Below, one piece after another: positions 42,749 to 53,845 of a stretch of 64,000 nucleotides of DNA. The translations under genes and the position numbers were made by a program. Location: NCBI GenBank assembly GCA_036362985.1, contig JAYGXS010000003.1, forward strand, positions 85,054,292 through 85,118,291, written 5' to 3'. The DNA comes from Ligula intestinalis. Taxonomy: Eukaryota > Platyhelminthes > Cestoda > Diphyllobothriidea > Diphyllobothriidae. Positions within the stretch are counted from its first letter, which is position 1; every line of letters starts with the position of its first letter. The notes below the pieces were generated by a model. It worked only from the letters and a program-made list of their open reading frames with translations, made no database searches and was not told where the DNA came from.

Positions 42749-43256
42749 ACCCCGCCAGGCTTCATGCTGAAGATAATGCTGCTGAAGCAGCAGCCCGCAG
42801 TCTGCTAACCCTTCAGCCGATAGCGCGCAACTTTTGCCGACAACCATTGAAGGAAGACTGAGAACACTGTGTTCTTGTGCCAACCCTCTCCGTCTGGAAC
42901 TAATGTTTTTAAACGATATGAAACAGTTCTCCTGCTGATCAGTCAACTCAGCTTACAACTGTACATTTGAAGGCAGGTTTTTTTAACTTGAAACAAACTC
43001 CCTATCTCGCCCAGAATTGACAAAACAAAAAACCTGAAACAAAACCAATACTGGCTACAACATAGGGAGTTTGTTTTAGGTTTTTTCCTGTCTTCGAGGT
43101 GTTGGAAGGCGCCCAAGAGGTGCATTACCAACTCTTTACAATTGCCTGTAAACTGGCATGATAAACATATTATAAATCAGGTTCCAAGGAGGCTATAACT
43201 CCCGTATTGGTTGATGCAGCTGGTGGAGGTTTTGCTGTACGTCCTCTTGATGACAA

Positions 43257-44256
43257 TTGATATTCTCTCAGCATAAGCGTTCAGCTCAATACCTGAAAAA
43301 ACATAAGCTTTTTATATGTAGGGATAAAACCCCCATGGAACGTAGGATTTCGCCTGCATCTGCAAAAACTAGGCCCACTCCTACCCCTACTATTCCAAAT
43401 GTGGTATCTGAGGTCGACGCAAGTTCACGTCCCTCCGGATCACCGACAACGTTAAGTTCACCCGAAACCTCACTCGCCGTCCTTACTCCTGAGGCTGACG
43501 CAAGTTCACGTCCCTCCGGATCAGGGACAACGATAATTTCACCCAAAAACTCACCCGCAATCCTTACTCCTGGCTCGAGTGAAATTCCATTGCCTTCCGA
43601 GCGAACCTCGCCTGCTAAAGAGGCGTAACCTAATAGACCTAAACGTGCCCCCCCGTAAATCGAAGCCAATTGCAAAAATCAGTAATTTACCTAATTATGG
43701 GAACAATACTAACATTTCAGCATCTACACCAGATGTAAACACTCATGTTTTTACTTTTCCAATCCCCAAAATGGCCCACAATCCACAATTAATTCACTCT
43801 AATAATACTATGAATAGCTTCTCGCAACCTTCACTGCCATTTTCGAATGCCTGTCCTCCGACAAATTATGCTGACACTTCAGCACCTATAGCAGATGTAA
43901 ATACTTGCGTTAGTTATTTTCCAAACCCGCAAATTGCCCAAAATCAGCACATAATCAAAATTAATAATTATGATTATAGTCTTCCATACCCATTTAGGTC
44001 ATTTTCATACGTGTGTTTTCCGAAGAATTATGCTAACTCTTATCATAATCCTTTTTTACGACGGCCTCCTACTTTTCTTACTCCACAAAACGGGCACCCT
44101 TTCCTCAATGTTCAAGCAAATCTTCCGCCATACAATAATCCTAATATATTAAACAATTATATTTCAGCTAATTGTAGACCACAGCAATCTTGCTTTCCGC
44201 CTTTTGTTTCTCCCATGCCAGTTCCCTTTCCGCCACCAAGTTTTCCTTTTTTATAA
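43257..44256 (+). pseudogene. Beta LINE ORF1 (partial, one frameshift)
   Basis: Frame 43257-43628 holds QYLKKHKLFICRDKTPMERR, the end of an RRM-like or C-terminal domain found in LINE ORF1 proteins (the alpha ORF1 has FLCRDRTPMERR), then two tandem 27-residue units with DASSRPSGS cores. Frame 43579-44256 continues with an Asn/Pro-rich tail ending PPPSFPFL. Zinc knuckles are not seen. The protein presumably binds the element RNA; this is inference from position. Confidence 0.78.
43405..43570 (+). repeat. Two 81-bp tandem units in beta ORF1
   Basis: Both units encode DASSRPSGS, TT and a ..SP..S.A.LTP end. DNA blocks GACGCAAGTTCACGTCCCTC are identical between the units. Confidence 0.85.
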
Positions 44257-45011
44257 ATACGGATGAGCGTAACCTGCATCTCAGGGATACGCTCAATATA
44301 GTTTCTCTGAATGCGAGAGCAGTTGTAAATAAAATGACAGAGCTCAGAACAGTAGCTTTTGAGCTTGATCCAGATGTTATTTGTATCACTGAATCTTGGG
44401 CTCACTCTCTTATCTCTGACTCAGCGCTCGCTATAGATAATTTTAGTTTGTACCGACAAGACCTAATTGAAAAACGTGGCGGTGGTTGCCTTCTTTATAT
44501 CAAATCATCTTTTGTACATTTCCCGTTTCATCTGAGCATTTCATCGTTTTCGGGAGATGTTTGCTTTATTTCAGTCATCCTCCCGCACGATAAAAAAGCT
44601 GTAATTGGCTGTGTCTATAATCCCCCATGTTATTCTGGTAATGAAAGTGCGCTCTGCGAATTGTTTGCAAAAGTTGCAGAAGCTGAAGTTGATGTCAAAA
44701 TAATCATAGGTGATTTTAATCTGCCAGACGTTGACTGGGAGGCAAATACTTGTCCGCCAAAATTTCAAAAATTGGTAGAAACTATTAATTTTGCAAACAT
44801 GCCACAACTGGTCAGTTCAGTGACTAGAAATGAGAGCATATTAGATTTAATTTTTACAAATGACGTCCACCCTCTCTTTATGAATTTTCATCGTGATCTC
44901 TTCACAAGTGACCATGCATTAGTTCAGTGTTGTTTTCCAGTCTCTCTTTCTAAAAAGCCTGAGGTAAATGCAATAACCTCGATTTTGCTAACGCAAACCT
45001 TGAACTCATAA
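44253..45011 (+). pseudogene. Beta LINE ORF2 endonuclease
   Basis: The open frame extends back to 44190, but homology starts at 44253, where the expected ATG is ATA. Endonuclease motifs: SLNARAVVNKMTEL, PDVICITESWAHS, KRGGGCLLYIKSSF, AVIGCVYNPP, IIIGDFNLPDVDW, ILDLIFTND and FTSDHALVQC, all with catalytic-type residues intact. A frameshift near 44980 ends it with TLNS. The linker 45011-45431 is recognisable in pieces (VPHFLQNGLKKLRKQLKD-like). Confidence 0.87.
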
Positions 45012-45431
45012 ATGACTTCGTAAGTACTCTAGATTGGCATACTATTTTTTCAACTAATGATCCAATCTTTTTCAGTGAACTTTTACAAAACCTTACAAAA
45101 AAATTCAGACTTTTATCCCACTTAAGTCCATTAAATCAAATTCAGCTTCCTCTACCGTTCCACATTTTCTCCAAAATGGACTTAAAAAATTACGGAAGCA
45201 ACTTAAGGATCCGTCTAATAGCTCTTTGTCGGTGCACTTAAGGATAGCGCAAATATTATAATTAGCGCTAAAATAAGGCTTGCACGAGATAGGCGTAAAG
45301 AGTCCCTGGCACTAAATGATGCTAACTCCTCCAAATCCGTTGCTCAAGTCTTCACTTTTCGGTCATCCGCTAAGCTTCAGAAAGTCATTCCGCCTTTACT
45401 CGATAGTAGTAATCATTTTGTTACAGAGGAT

Positions 45432-47156
45432 TTGGCTAAAGCAGAAATGTTAAATTTCTTCTTCTCCAAGTTCTTTACAATTGAGACTAGTCCAACACCC
45501 GAAATACCTCTGATGTGTGATGCAAATCTCACTTCAATGGATTTCTCACCTACAAGTATTCATAAAGAAATAGCTCGTCTCAACAATTCACATTCAGTCG
45601 GGACGGAGAACATTCCAAACTCATTTATTAAGCAACTAAGTGATTTTCCTCCTTTACTGAGCAAATTATTTACAATATTTCTCGAAAACGGTATTTTTCC
45701 TGATTCTTGGAAAACTTCTATTGTAATTCCAGTTTTTAAATCTGGTTCCAGATCTGACATTAAAAATTTTCGCGGTGTTCATAAAACACCTCCCCTAGCT
45801 AAACTGTTTGAAAAATTAATCGCCAATAAGATTACAGATTTTTGCATAAGCAACCAAATATTAAATATATCTCAGCATGGTTTTTTACCACACCGATCTT
45901 GTGAAACATGTTATATGTCTTTCCTTAATCTCCTCACTTCTCTTCGTAACGATCATTTATCTGTGGTGGTCATCTATTTTGATATTAGTAAGGCATTTGA
46001 TAAAGTACCTCATAGGAGACTACTAGCCAAACTAGAGGCTATAGTATTTTGTAGTCCTCTCATTGACTTTATTAGATCATATCTTTCTAATCGAAAACAA
46101 CAGGTCTTAGTGGGGTCCTCATACTCTACCCCTACCACTATTTTAAGCGGTGTCCTTCAAGGTACCGTTCTGGGCCCCGTGTTGTTCTTCCTTTATATAA
46201 ATGATATTTCAACAATAGTTAAACTCTCTCAATCGCATTTATACGCAAACGACTTGAAATGTGTATACTCATTCTCTAATTCCACAGCTGAGCGATGCTT
46301 CAAACGCATTCATTCGGATTTTTACGCTCTATCTGCGTGGAACTCCACGTGGCAGATAGAGTTCTCGCCTTCTAAGTGCCAGTTCATGTGTTTTGGGCCT
46401 GAAAGTCTGCCACAGCCTATCATTTTTCAAGGTTGCCCCATGACTGAATGTTCTAACATTAAGGACTTAGGTTTAAGTTACATCAATAAATTAGATCTTT
46501 CACCTCACGCTGATAGAATTACAGCAAAAGCTGCTCAGATATGCGGCTTCATCTTTTATAATTTCTACCTTCCTGAAATGAAACTAAGACTTTATCGTAT
46601 GTATGTGCTTCCTATTCTCGAATACTGTTGTCCATTCTTCGGTCTAATGAATGAATCTAGCCGTTCAAAAATTGAAAGTGTCCAAAGAAGATTCACTAAA
46701 AAGGCCCTCTATCCGGCATTTTCAGACATTTCATACTCAAAAAGATGTGAGATAACGAAAATGAAATTTCTTTGGTTCAGGAGACTGGAAGCAGGGTTTT
46801 GTCTCCTGTTTCGCCTTAATAATAGTTCAAATCTCCCCAAGATTTCTGCCCTTACTCCCGTTACTTGCCCTTACAACCTAAGAAATTCAACGTTGATTAT
46901 ACCGCCTCCTGCTTCTTCCACTTCTAAGCGATCTCTTTTTTTTGCTTCTAGGTATAGCTATCTTTGGAATAATTTGCCGATTGATATTCGGGCGTTGACT
47001 TGTCTATGTGCATTCAAGCGAAGACTGCAAATTTATCTTAACACTGAATCTATTAACCTTTTGTTTTCCTCATCTTTTCCGGGCAGCTTTTTTCCACAAT
47101 CCGGAGAAAGGACCATCGGGAATTTAGGATCCTTTCTTGAAACTACCTTTCTCTGA
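45432..47156 (+). pseudogene. Beta LINE reverse transcriptase and C-terminal domain
   Basis: A 574-codon open frame. RT blocks: NNSHSVGTENIPNSFIKQL, VIPVFKSGSRSDIKNFRGV, SQHGFLPHRSCETC, VIYFDISKAFDKVPHRRLL, SGVLQGTVLGPVLFFLYI, and LYANDLKCVYSF where other copies have YADD: the first Asp of the catalytic pair is Asn (codon AAC, about 46246-46248). The C-terminal part (LEYCCPFFGLMNESSRSKIE, RRLEAGFCLLFRLNNSSNLP) is intact to the stop. The substitution should abolish polymerisation although the ORF is open. Confidence 0.92.
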
Positions 47157-47765
47157 CTCATGTCCTCCGGAATCAGGACGCAGTCTTGACAGCTCTCGTT
47201 TTCACTGGTCATCAACCATCATCAGGGCCTTATATTTGGTCGCATCTCAGACATCCCCAAAGATGGTCTTGTAGATTTGATGGACTTTTGGATCTCATAT
47301 GGTGGTGCCCACCACGATCATAAAGTGGTGGGTTCCCTATGTTCTTTTATGCCACACCGGTTTGGGAACCCGAGTGTAGTGCCGCGAACCCGTCTATACC
47401 AGTAATGTTTCGTTAGCACCTATTGCTTTGCCCCACGCTCAGCTTCGACTGAGTTTGTTTCCACGCCCCTCCCCCCTACTAACAGAGGCAGTGGGTACCA
47501 GAATACATAGTCAGAATCTAGAAAACAATGTGGCTCATCTGTGTGTGCCCTTTAATTTCACCTTCCGCATGACACTGCTATATTCATTTTTTTTTCGAAT
47601 CTAACAAATTCGCTTCTAAACAGTTATACTCGTCTTATAGCTATAGACTACGGATACTGTTTGTTAAACCAATTATTTCTAGTTCTTCGTGTTATCGAAT
47701 TTTTGGTTTATTGATGAGGCCCATTGGGCCTGAAATATACAACTTATTATTATTCTTATTACAGG

Positions 47766-48056
47766 CTTTCTCTCATGATAAATCGGCCTTCACAGATAAC
47801 CCTTCTCCCGGGCCTTTTTATCTCTCAAGCATGCAAGCAATTGCTACCCCAGCATCGTCTGTTCAAACTTGAATGCCGCAATCTCGGTGAATCCGCAGTC
47901 CTGTACGGCGAGTGCAAGGTTTCTAATGAAATCACCAATTTATTGGCTAGATTCCTGACGCATTTGAAAAAAACCGATATCTGCTCAAAAAGATGTTGTC
48001 CTTTCCGCCGCACATTCTTCGAGCTTAGAGAACATCAGCAGACTCATGTAATTTAA
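47766..48056 (+). CDS. Possible terminal exon with one C2H2-like finger
   Basis: After the beta terminus comes TTATTACAG, then an open frame of about 97 codons ending in TAA. It contains LFKLECRNLGESAVLYGECK and a C-terminal CSKRCCPFRRTFFELREHQQ-TH segment that fits C-x3-C-x12-H-x3-H with Leu in the expected helix position. The acceptor may derive partly from the LINE tail. It could be the last exon of a host zinc-finger gene, or chance. No match in the other blocks. Confidence 0.4.
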   Translation, partial: LSLMINRPSQITLLPGLFISQACKQLLPQHRLFKLECRNLGESAVLYGECKVSNEITNLLARFLTHLKKTDICSKRCCPFRRTFFELREHQQTHVI

Positions 48057-48068
48057 GGGCGTCGAAGT

Positions 48069-48418
48069 TGTAGCGGTGCTGCAGCCCACCGCCTCCAAAC
48101 GCGAGATGGCGCAAGCGTGGTCTCGCGGCGGGGGCAACCGTGGCCACTCAGTCTAAATGCAGGGCGTGACTTTTACCCTGGGGTGCACACATGCACGTGA
48201 GACCGTCGGACGAATGAACGTCATACGATGCTCTGGGCCAATGAGCGTCGTCAAATCCCTAGCGGTCATTGTAACTATTATTCCTGCTTAGCCCCACTTG
48301 GGACGCGGCTAGTATACTAGCTGGTCGTTCTTTCTAAGTCAAACTTCTTCCTTCGCCTCTTCTCCGTTCATTTGTGTTCACAATAAACTATTCCTACGAT
48401 GTTGGCCTCCACCAACTT
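48069..48418. repeat. Solo-LTR-like or short inverted-terminus element
   Basis: A GC-richer unit of about 350 bases with TGTAGCGG at one end and CCTCCACCA at the other, a polyadenylation-like AATAAA near 48382 and a pyrimidine-rich stretch before it. GAAGTTG and CAACTTC form a 7-base inverted pair at the borders. No second copy occurs in the window, so classification is open. Confidence 0.35.
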
Positions 48419-48589
48419 CTCCTCTCCGACGGAATGGGACCTGGAAGATTGAAGCTGTTAGGGTTAACCATCTAAGCCTTAACTTCTATAAAGTAACGCT
48501 GTCCCAGCACTTCGGGATGGGTATGGAGGAAATTTAACGTCGAGGTAACGTCTAGTGTAATCGTCCGAGATGGCATGGGAATAAGTTGA

Positions 48590-48740
48590 ATATAATAAGG
48601 TTTATTTGTAAAGCACATCTTTGGCACCATCAAAAAATATAATATATATAATATATAATACTTATATAATATATATAATATAATATATATAATATATAAT
48701 ATATATAATAATATATATAATAGAATATAATCCTCGAACG
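48590..48740. repeat. Dispersed element 3' end (minus), copy 2, with AT microsatellite
   Basis: AATAAGGTTTATTTGTAAAG and CACATCTTTGGCACCATC (48594-48638) match 31965-32011. A (TATAA/TA)n tract follows at about 48640-48730. The microsatellite probably grew from the element tail. Confidence 0.65.
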
Positions 48741-49450
48741 TCTTTTCCATTGAAACCGCGAGTCATTTGAGGGTTTCGGAACACCTTTCGGCTAGTAAGG
48801 GAACGGTGTAGGCAATAAAGCAAACATGTTCGTTGCACTTGCGTCGCCAATGTTATGTATTCAAAATAGAAGGCAGTTTGTAGGCAGAATGTTGTAAAGA
48901 CAAAACAGGAGGTTGTCCGTAAGCGGGAGGTGTGCTGTAGGACACGCAAACAGTCATGTGTGTTAGTCGTGTTAAGCAAGGGGATTAACAGTGAGGATTC
49001 AATGTCATTGACTGAAATGTATACAGTCAGGTTAGAGAAGGGGTGACGCGCTCACACGACATTTTTCGCCTAGCGCGATTTGCCCAGAGATCTCGTGTGG
49101 GCCAACATGGCAAGTACATCTGCGACAGCGACATCACGTGCAGGATTCTTCCCAAGCAACAACCGCCATACCAGCGTCCCGGGGTAAACTGATTACTCAT
49201 CCACATTGGGAACAACCAAAAAAACATACTTTTGCTCACCCTTCTAGGAGAAGAACTGCTGGTGACAGTCACAGACATTAAAATGTCAGGCAGCAAACGA
49301 ATAATCACGTAGGTTGATGGGCAAAGCAGGAGAAGGAGGAAGGATGAGGAGTTAGCCAAGTCGCCGGAATAATTTGTTCATTAGTCTGACAAAACAGGCA
49401 ACATGCAAAGGGGTACGGGCCAATCAAACATTAGCAGCGCTAGATCAGAG
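48741..49450. other. No recognisable feature
   Basis: About 700 bases between an AT microsatellite and block III'. The minus frame 49359-49027 has no domain or repeat match. Confidence 0.4.
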
Positions 49451-49785
49451 GTGACTGCATGGAGCTGTGTATGCCGGCGCCAGATAGACATATCGATTGA
49501 CAGAACTTCCATCAGTGGTCTGGACGACTTGTTTAACGAGGGTGATTATATCCGTGGCTACTAAGTTAAAATATTGACCCCCTTTCGTAGGTACTGACAA
49601 ACCTTTGTGGCTCATACGCCCTTGCATATTTGTGAGTTCCCGCGTGACCCAATCCGATTAGCACTTGCAGTACGGCTTGCGCGGCTGTATATGAATACGG
49701 ATGTAAGAGACGACAAAAAAGTATTGCTGTGAGCCTAGGTCACTCACACGGACCTGAAGTTTCAAAATTACAATCGTGGAGGTAG

Positions 49786-49977
49786 ATGGACAAAAGAGAA
49801 GATGGAAGAGGGGACGGGAGAGAAGACCCCCGTTATGCCCAGATGCAGAGGCTTCTACTTCTCTCACCGGCAGTACCGTATAAAGTAATCATTGCGAGCA
49901 TTCTTCTTCCAGAGGAAGAAAAACTGCACCAGCTCAGCCACCGTCTTATGCTGCAGCTGAAGGATGTACTCAGTAAT
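49786..49977 (+). CDS. First coding exon of zinc-finger gene, block III' (192 nt)
   Basis: ATG to a perfect GTAAGT donor, phase 0 at the end, 64 codons: MDKREDGRGDGREDPRYAQM, then RLLLLSPAVPYKVIIAS and a helical EEEKLHQLSHRLMLQLKDVL. The same exon occurs at 58280-58471. The phase-0 end fits the phase-0 micro-exon a. The downstream exons of this copy are missing from the window (gap). Confidence 0.7.
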
Positions 49978-50219
49978 GTAAGTTAGTAGTGGCATGCATG
50001 CCGTCGTTTTGCGGGTTCAACTCACGAACCTCCTTAGAATGTCCGTTATGTTGCTTGTCGATTACTAAATTTGTAAACGCAATGCTTGTTTTCGCTGTTT
50101 TTGTCGTTCTCTATAATATTTATCACATTTTTATGTATTATTTCTCATTTTTAATGATTTGTTTTCATTGAAAAATGGAGAGGCCTTGAGTTTGAATGTT
50201 GGGTTTAGCGGTTGGTTTG

Positions 50220-50730
50220 TAACTGTAACGCGCGAAGAAACTGAATGATTATTTAAGTACACCAAGGTCGTCACTTTTGGCGCGGACCCAGGATGGAGAT
50301 GCGGTGATCGGGCGTCAGTGAAGAAATCGGTACCCTTTCTCCTCACAGCCGCTGACCCCCTTCTCACCGCCGTCGTCATCAATCGTATCGCAGTTCCAGA
50401 CACAATGTCAGCACTCCCGTCTCGCCCCTGCAGTCGCCTACAGGACTGTATTCCCCACCGGTAACTGATCATACCTAAGCGAATACATTCAACTCCAGAT
50501 GGGGCTTGTATCTGTGTAACGCCGTTCCCTATCCCCATATTATTTTCTTACTCTGTACGTATTCTGTATTACTAGTAGATCCCTCTTCCTATATTCGCGT
50601 TTCCTTCTACTCCGGCCTTGATATTTGTGTGCTTGGGTGATGCTTATCAATCCAGCTCAGAGTTTTCGTTGCACAGCCATCTTCAGGTTTCTTATCCTTT
50701 AGGTGTGTGCCAACCTTGACATCCCTGGCC
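50220..50730 (+). repeat. Unknown insertion of about 490 bp, copy in III'
   Basis: Corresponds to 58710-59210 and is absent from blocks I and II, where the flanking intron sequence is continuous. The minus frame 50538-50131 recurs in both copies but looks non-coding. Confidence 0.55.
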
Positions 50731-51867
50731 CGCTACATGACAGCGCGAGGACAACGGAATTTACTGCATCGCATCTTAACTCATGCAAGGGCCTAATAGA
50801 ACTTTGCTTCTAGTTGAAATAAAACAGGTGCGATCTGTAGAGTTTAGATTTAGTCTAAATACCTATCCGTTTTTCCCAATTTACCAAATAATGTTACCAC
50901 ACGCTATGTAGATAGCGCTAGTGGTCAATTCTTTAACTAAAGCTAACCCTTTGATGCAGAGGTAGCCAATGTCATGTTTTAGTTGCCGTTCTTGAGCCTT
51001 CTTTAAAGTGGTTTTGAAGGCTTTTTCCGGTCGTTGCCGAGAAGTACTTTGGCCGGCATTCCACCAGTAGAACTCTTCTCCTCAAAGATCAGATAAATGT
51101 ACATCGGAAGCAAGTCTTGCGTAAGACCACTTCGTACACTGCTGTAGATTTGGGCTCGTTTTTCTGGTTGCCTTCCATGGGAGGTAATATAATGTATCAT
51201 TTCGTCGCTAAGGAATACACGATCACTAGAAGTTGTCGTCCTATCGTCACCGAATAAAGACAAATAGGATAAATGCAGAATAGATGTACATTTAAGGAAG
51301 TCTTTTATCGTACACCGACTGTATATCAAGTCAGCCAGGTCTGCGCATTGTTTGTCAAATTACAAAACTGTATACGACTTCGCAAATGGTGGGCTCGTAT
51401 GCGCGACCACTTGTTCTCCAGTACTGCTCAAGCGCTTAGTGGCCTGATAAAATCCTGTAATCTATATTTCGGCATTTTTGTAATAATTTGCAGAATCGAG
51501 CGTGTTTGACGCCTACCGCTTCCTCCCTAATAGATGCGCTATTGGCTGTGCCGTCTCCTTCCACGTCATTATCATAGTGTTTTTGAAGGCGAATGGCTTT
51601 CGGAGGAAAAATGCCTATCGAATTTATTAAAAATTTATGCTGGCAAATTTATGATACCATTGTGCTGGCAAATTTACGGAAGCTTAATAGCGGTATGTTC
51701 GTGGTTTATGGACCCCACGTTTATTCTCATCCAAGATGGACTTTTGCCATTCTCATTGCACGAACTCCAAATTTTAACATTATGGTGGCCTGGACTAAAT
51801 TTCGCCTGGGACCTTTTCTACGAATTAGTTATTTTGAGTTGACCCAATCATTGAAGACCTCGAGTCG

Positions 51868-51932
51868 TTCGGCAGGATTTAAACCCGCATAGTAGAGGCC
51901 TTTACGGCAAGCCAACGCTCTAACTGCTGTGT
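51868..51932 (-). repeat. tRNA-like sequence (III')
   Basis: On the minus strand GTTAGAGCGTTGGCTTGCC is followed by a T-arm-like GCGGGTTTAAATCCTGC whose 5-base stems pair, with the TTTAAAT loop standing in for TTCRANY. The acceptor and D stems are weak. A relic or tRNA-derived SINE, not a working tRNA. Confidence 0.4.
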
Positions 51933-52354
51933 GCGTTTCCATGTTTGAATATATTATTGTCCAATTTCATAAGCACTAGGATACATCCGTATACTCAGTG
52001 TATAGCAAACTGAATTGATCATAGTGTCATTTTTTCAATTCTTCACTATATGGTCGGATTTGGATATATTCAAGCCCCTTACAATGCAACTGTCCCCATA
52101 GTAATATACTGGTATGTGCACGCCCGCATGCACGATGACGACGTAGTGTTTCGGCACTTGCTGGCATAATGGGCTGTATAGTGGTTGAAATAGCAGTAGT
52201 GTGTAAGCGAAGAGCCTGTATGAAACCTTCGGTATCCGCGTCTGACAGTAGCCGCCATCATCATTTTCAGTAGCGTAGGATGGCGCGCTTGGTTTCTTTG
52301 ATCACCATAAATTAACCTCTAGTAGGTAGAACTGATGTAATGACAAGTGTTATA

Positions 52355-53574
52355 CAGTAGTCGCCGGTTATTAAGCCCACCTCGATCCCAGACCAAATTG
52401 GGCTTAATAAGCTGTGGCGCACTAACCGGAGTGTCTTAGTTCTTGACTACAAAAAACAGGTTAGGCACTAGGCATTACATACGTACTGTATTATTTGTAG
52501 AGCTTGGTATGTTCAAGAAAAGAATGCTAGTTGTCTGTATTTTACGTAATACAGTAGCCGCCGGTTATTAAGCCGACGGTTATTAGGCCCAAATCAGCTT
52601 AACACGGAATTGTACACAGCAAAATCTGCCGGCTAATAAGCCCTGTCGCTGGCTACAAAGCCCAGTTTGCCAACAGGATAGTTTTCTTAAGTGGGTACAC
52701 ATCGATGCAGATGTTAAGGTCACTGATGAAACAAGCGAGGAAGATTTTGAGCAGAACTTTGTCAATGAAATCGTTCAGAAGGAAGAAGTGAAGAATGGAG
52801 AACCAAATGAGGAAGTTGTTGATGATGATAAGGAGGAGGAGTAGGACATAGAGCCAGTTCCCACTGCCGCACAGATAATAGCTGCACTCTACACTCTGCA
52901 GCGCGTTCTGCAGGCATCAGGTTTCACAATATTCGATGATTTCTGCTGCCTGGAGGACATCCAAGAGCACTTGCGACTGAAGTTTCCACCAAAACAACTG
53001 ACAATAGACCGCTTTTTTAAACGTGTCGCAAATAATTTTGGTTTTGTTATTGCATAAAATACAGACAAACAGCATTCTTTTCTTGTACATAACCAAGCTC
53101 TACACGTAATACAGTACGTATGTAATGTATAGTGCCTATCCTGTATTTGCTAATCAAGAACTAGGAATCTCCGGTTACTGCGCCCGCCGCTTATTAAGCC
53201 CAATTTGGTCTGGGCCCAAGGTGGGCTTAATAACCGGCGACTACTGTAACAAGTGCTCTTTTGATGTCCTTCTCCAGGCACCAGAAATCTTCTAATGTTG
53301 TGAAATCTGATGCCTGTAGACCGCGTTGCGGAGTGTAAAGTGCAGCTATCATCATCTGTGCAGCAGTGAGAACTGGCTCTTCGTCCTCCTTCTCACATCC
53401 CGCATCTTGTTTTGCGTAAGACTGGCCAACATTACATTACTAATTGCGCACGCAGAGAGATGAGAATCTAATTCTATCCTGTTGGCAAACTGGGCTTTGT
53501 AGCCGGATTTTGCTACGTAAAAATCAATCCCAAGCTGATTTGGGCTTTGTACGCGACTGGGCCCATTAACCGTG
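52355..53574 (+). mobile_element. Compound pogo/Tigger-like DNA transposon, copy in III'
   Basis: Terminal inverted repeat CAGTAGTCGCCGG.. at 52355, preceded by TA. A matching inverted end at 53246 is followed by TA, giving an 892-bp inner unit. An inverted second piece then runs into the gap. The inner unit holds a plus-strand transposase C-terminus interrupted by TAG at about 52842. Another internal end-like block (CAGTAGCCGCCGGTTATTAAG) lies at about 52553. Confidence 0.85.
52690..53058 (+). pseudogene. Tigger-type transposase C-terminus remnant (III')
   Basis: Translation gives VTDETSEEDFEQNFVNEIVQ, an acidic run, EPVPTAAQIIAALYTLQRVL, then IQEHLRLKFPPKQLTIDRFF, the typical acidic tail and terminal I-x-x-F-F motif region of pogo/Tigger transposases. 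One TAG interrupts the acidic run. The DDE catalytic core is absent. Confidence 0.75.
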
Positions 53575-53674
53575 NNNNNNNNNNNNNNNNNNNNNNNNNN
53601 NNNNNNNNNNNNNNNNNNNNNNNNNNNNNNNNNNNNNNNNNNNNNNNNNNNNNNNNNNNNNNNNNNNNNNNNNN
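53575..53674. other. Assembly gap (100 N)
   Basis: Separates block III' from an alpha LINE. The left flank ends inside a transposon end that continues intact in block III. Confidence 0.99.
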
Positions 53675-53845
53675 CCGAGAGTATTGTCGGAGTATGGTTG
53701 AAACGACGGGACCGGTTCGGATTCTGTCGTAAAATGCTTCGCAAAGAAAGCATTGAATAATTCAGCCTTATCAGACTCATCTAGTACAAATGTTTTATTT
53801 TCATTTAACAATGGCGGTATTTCAATTCCTCGTTTTGCGGAGGAA

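Larger units (their letters stand above)
40378..43178 (+). mobile_element. Gamma LINE, plus-strand copy
   Basis: Starts inside the endonuclease (GDFNLPDVQW at about 40399), then SDHPTVVSEL, linker, RT, C-terminal domain (to 42748) and a 3' UTR with the conserved stem (42991-43076), ending near 43178. Lesions: a frameshift near 40450, TAG at 40997-40999, TAG at 41297-41299, a frame change near 41905, TGA in the MVVGDDHQPE region, and a frame change near 42440. Confidence 0.9.
43178..47760 (+). mobile_element. Beta CR1-like LINE, near full length
   Basis: Carries ORF1 (C-terminal part from about 43257), ORF2 endonuclease (from 44253) and RT (45432-47156), a 600-base 3' UTR, and a terminus TGAGGCCCATTGGGCCTG followed by AAATATACAAC and a TTATTA-type microsatellite. 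The 5' end is truncated in ORF1. Lesions: a frameshift in ORF1 near 43580-43628, loss of the ORF2 start, frameshifts between 44980 and 45431, and a catalytic substitution in RT. It sits immediately downstream of the gamma LINE. Confidence 0.9.
49451..53574 (+). repeat. Direct 4-kb duplication, copy 1 (zinc-finger block III')
   Basis: Collinear with 57996-62002 over its whole length, with few substitutions. Differences include about 55 bases present here near 49700-49750 and about 33 bases present here near 52950. It contains the first exon of the zinc-finger gene, intron 1 and the pogo element, and is cut by the gap at 53575. Confidence 0.92.

Noticed and set aside
43286..43675. Minus-strand 129-codon frame opposite beta ORF1
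   Set aside because: It is the complement of the tandem-repeat region of ORF1. The plus-strand reading has family support and this one has none.
48472..48979. Minus frames rich in Tyr and Ile
   Set aside because: They are translations of the TATAA microsatellite and its flank.
50131..50538. 135-codon minus frame, repeated at 58719-59003
   Set aside because: It follows the roughly 490-bp insertion and starts or ends differently in the two copies, so it is probably non-coding.
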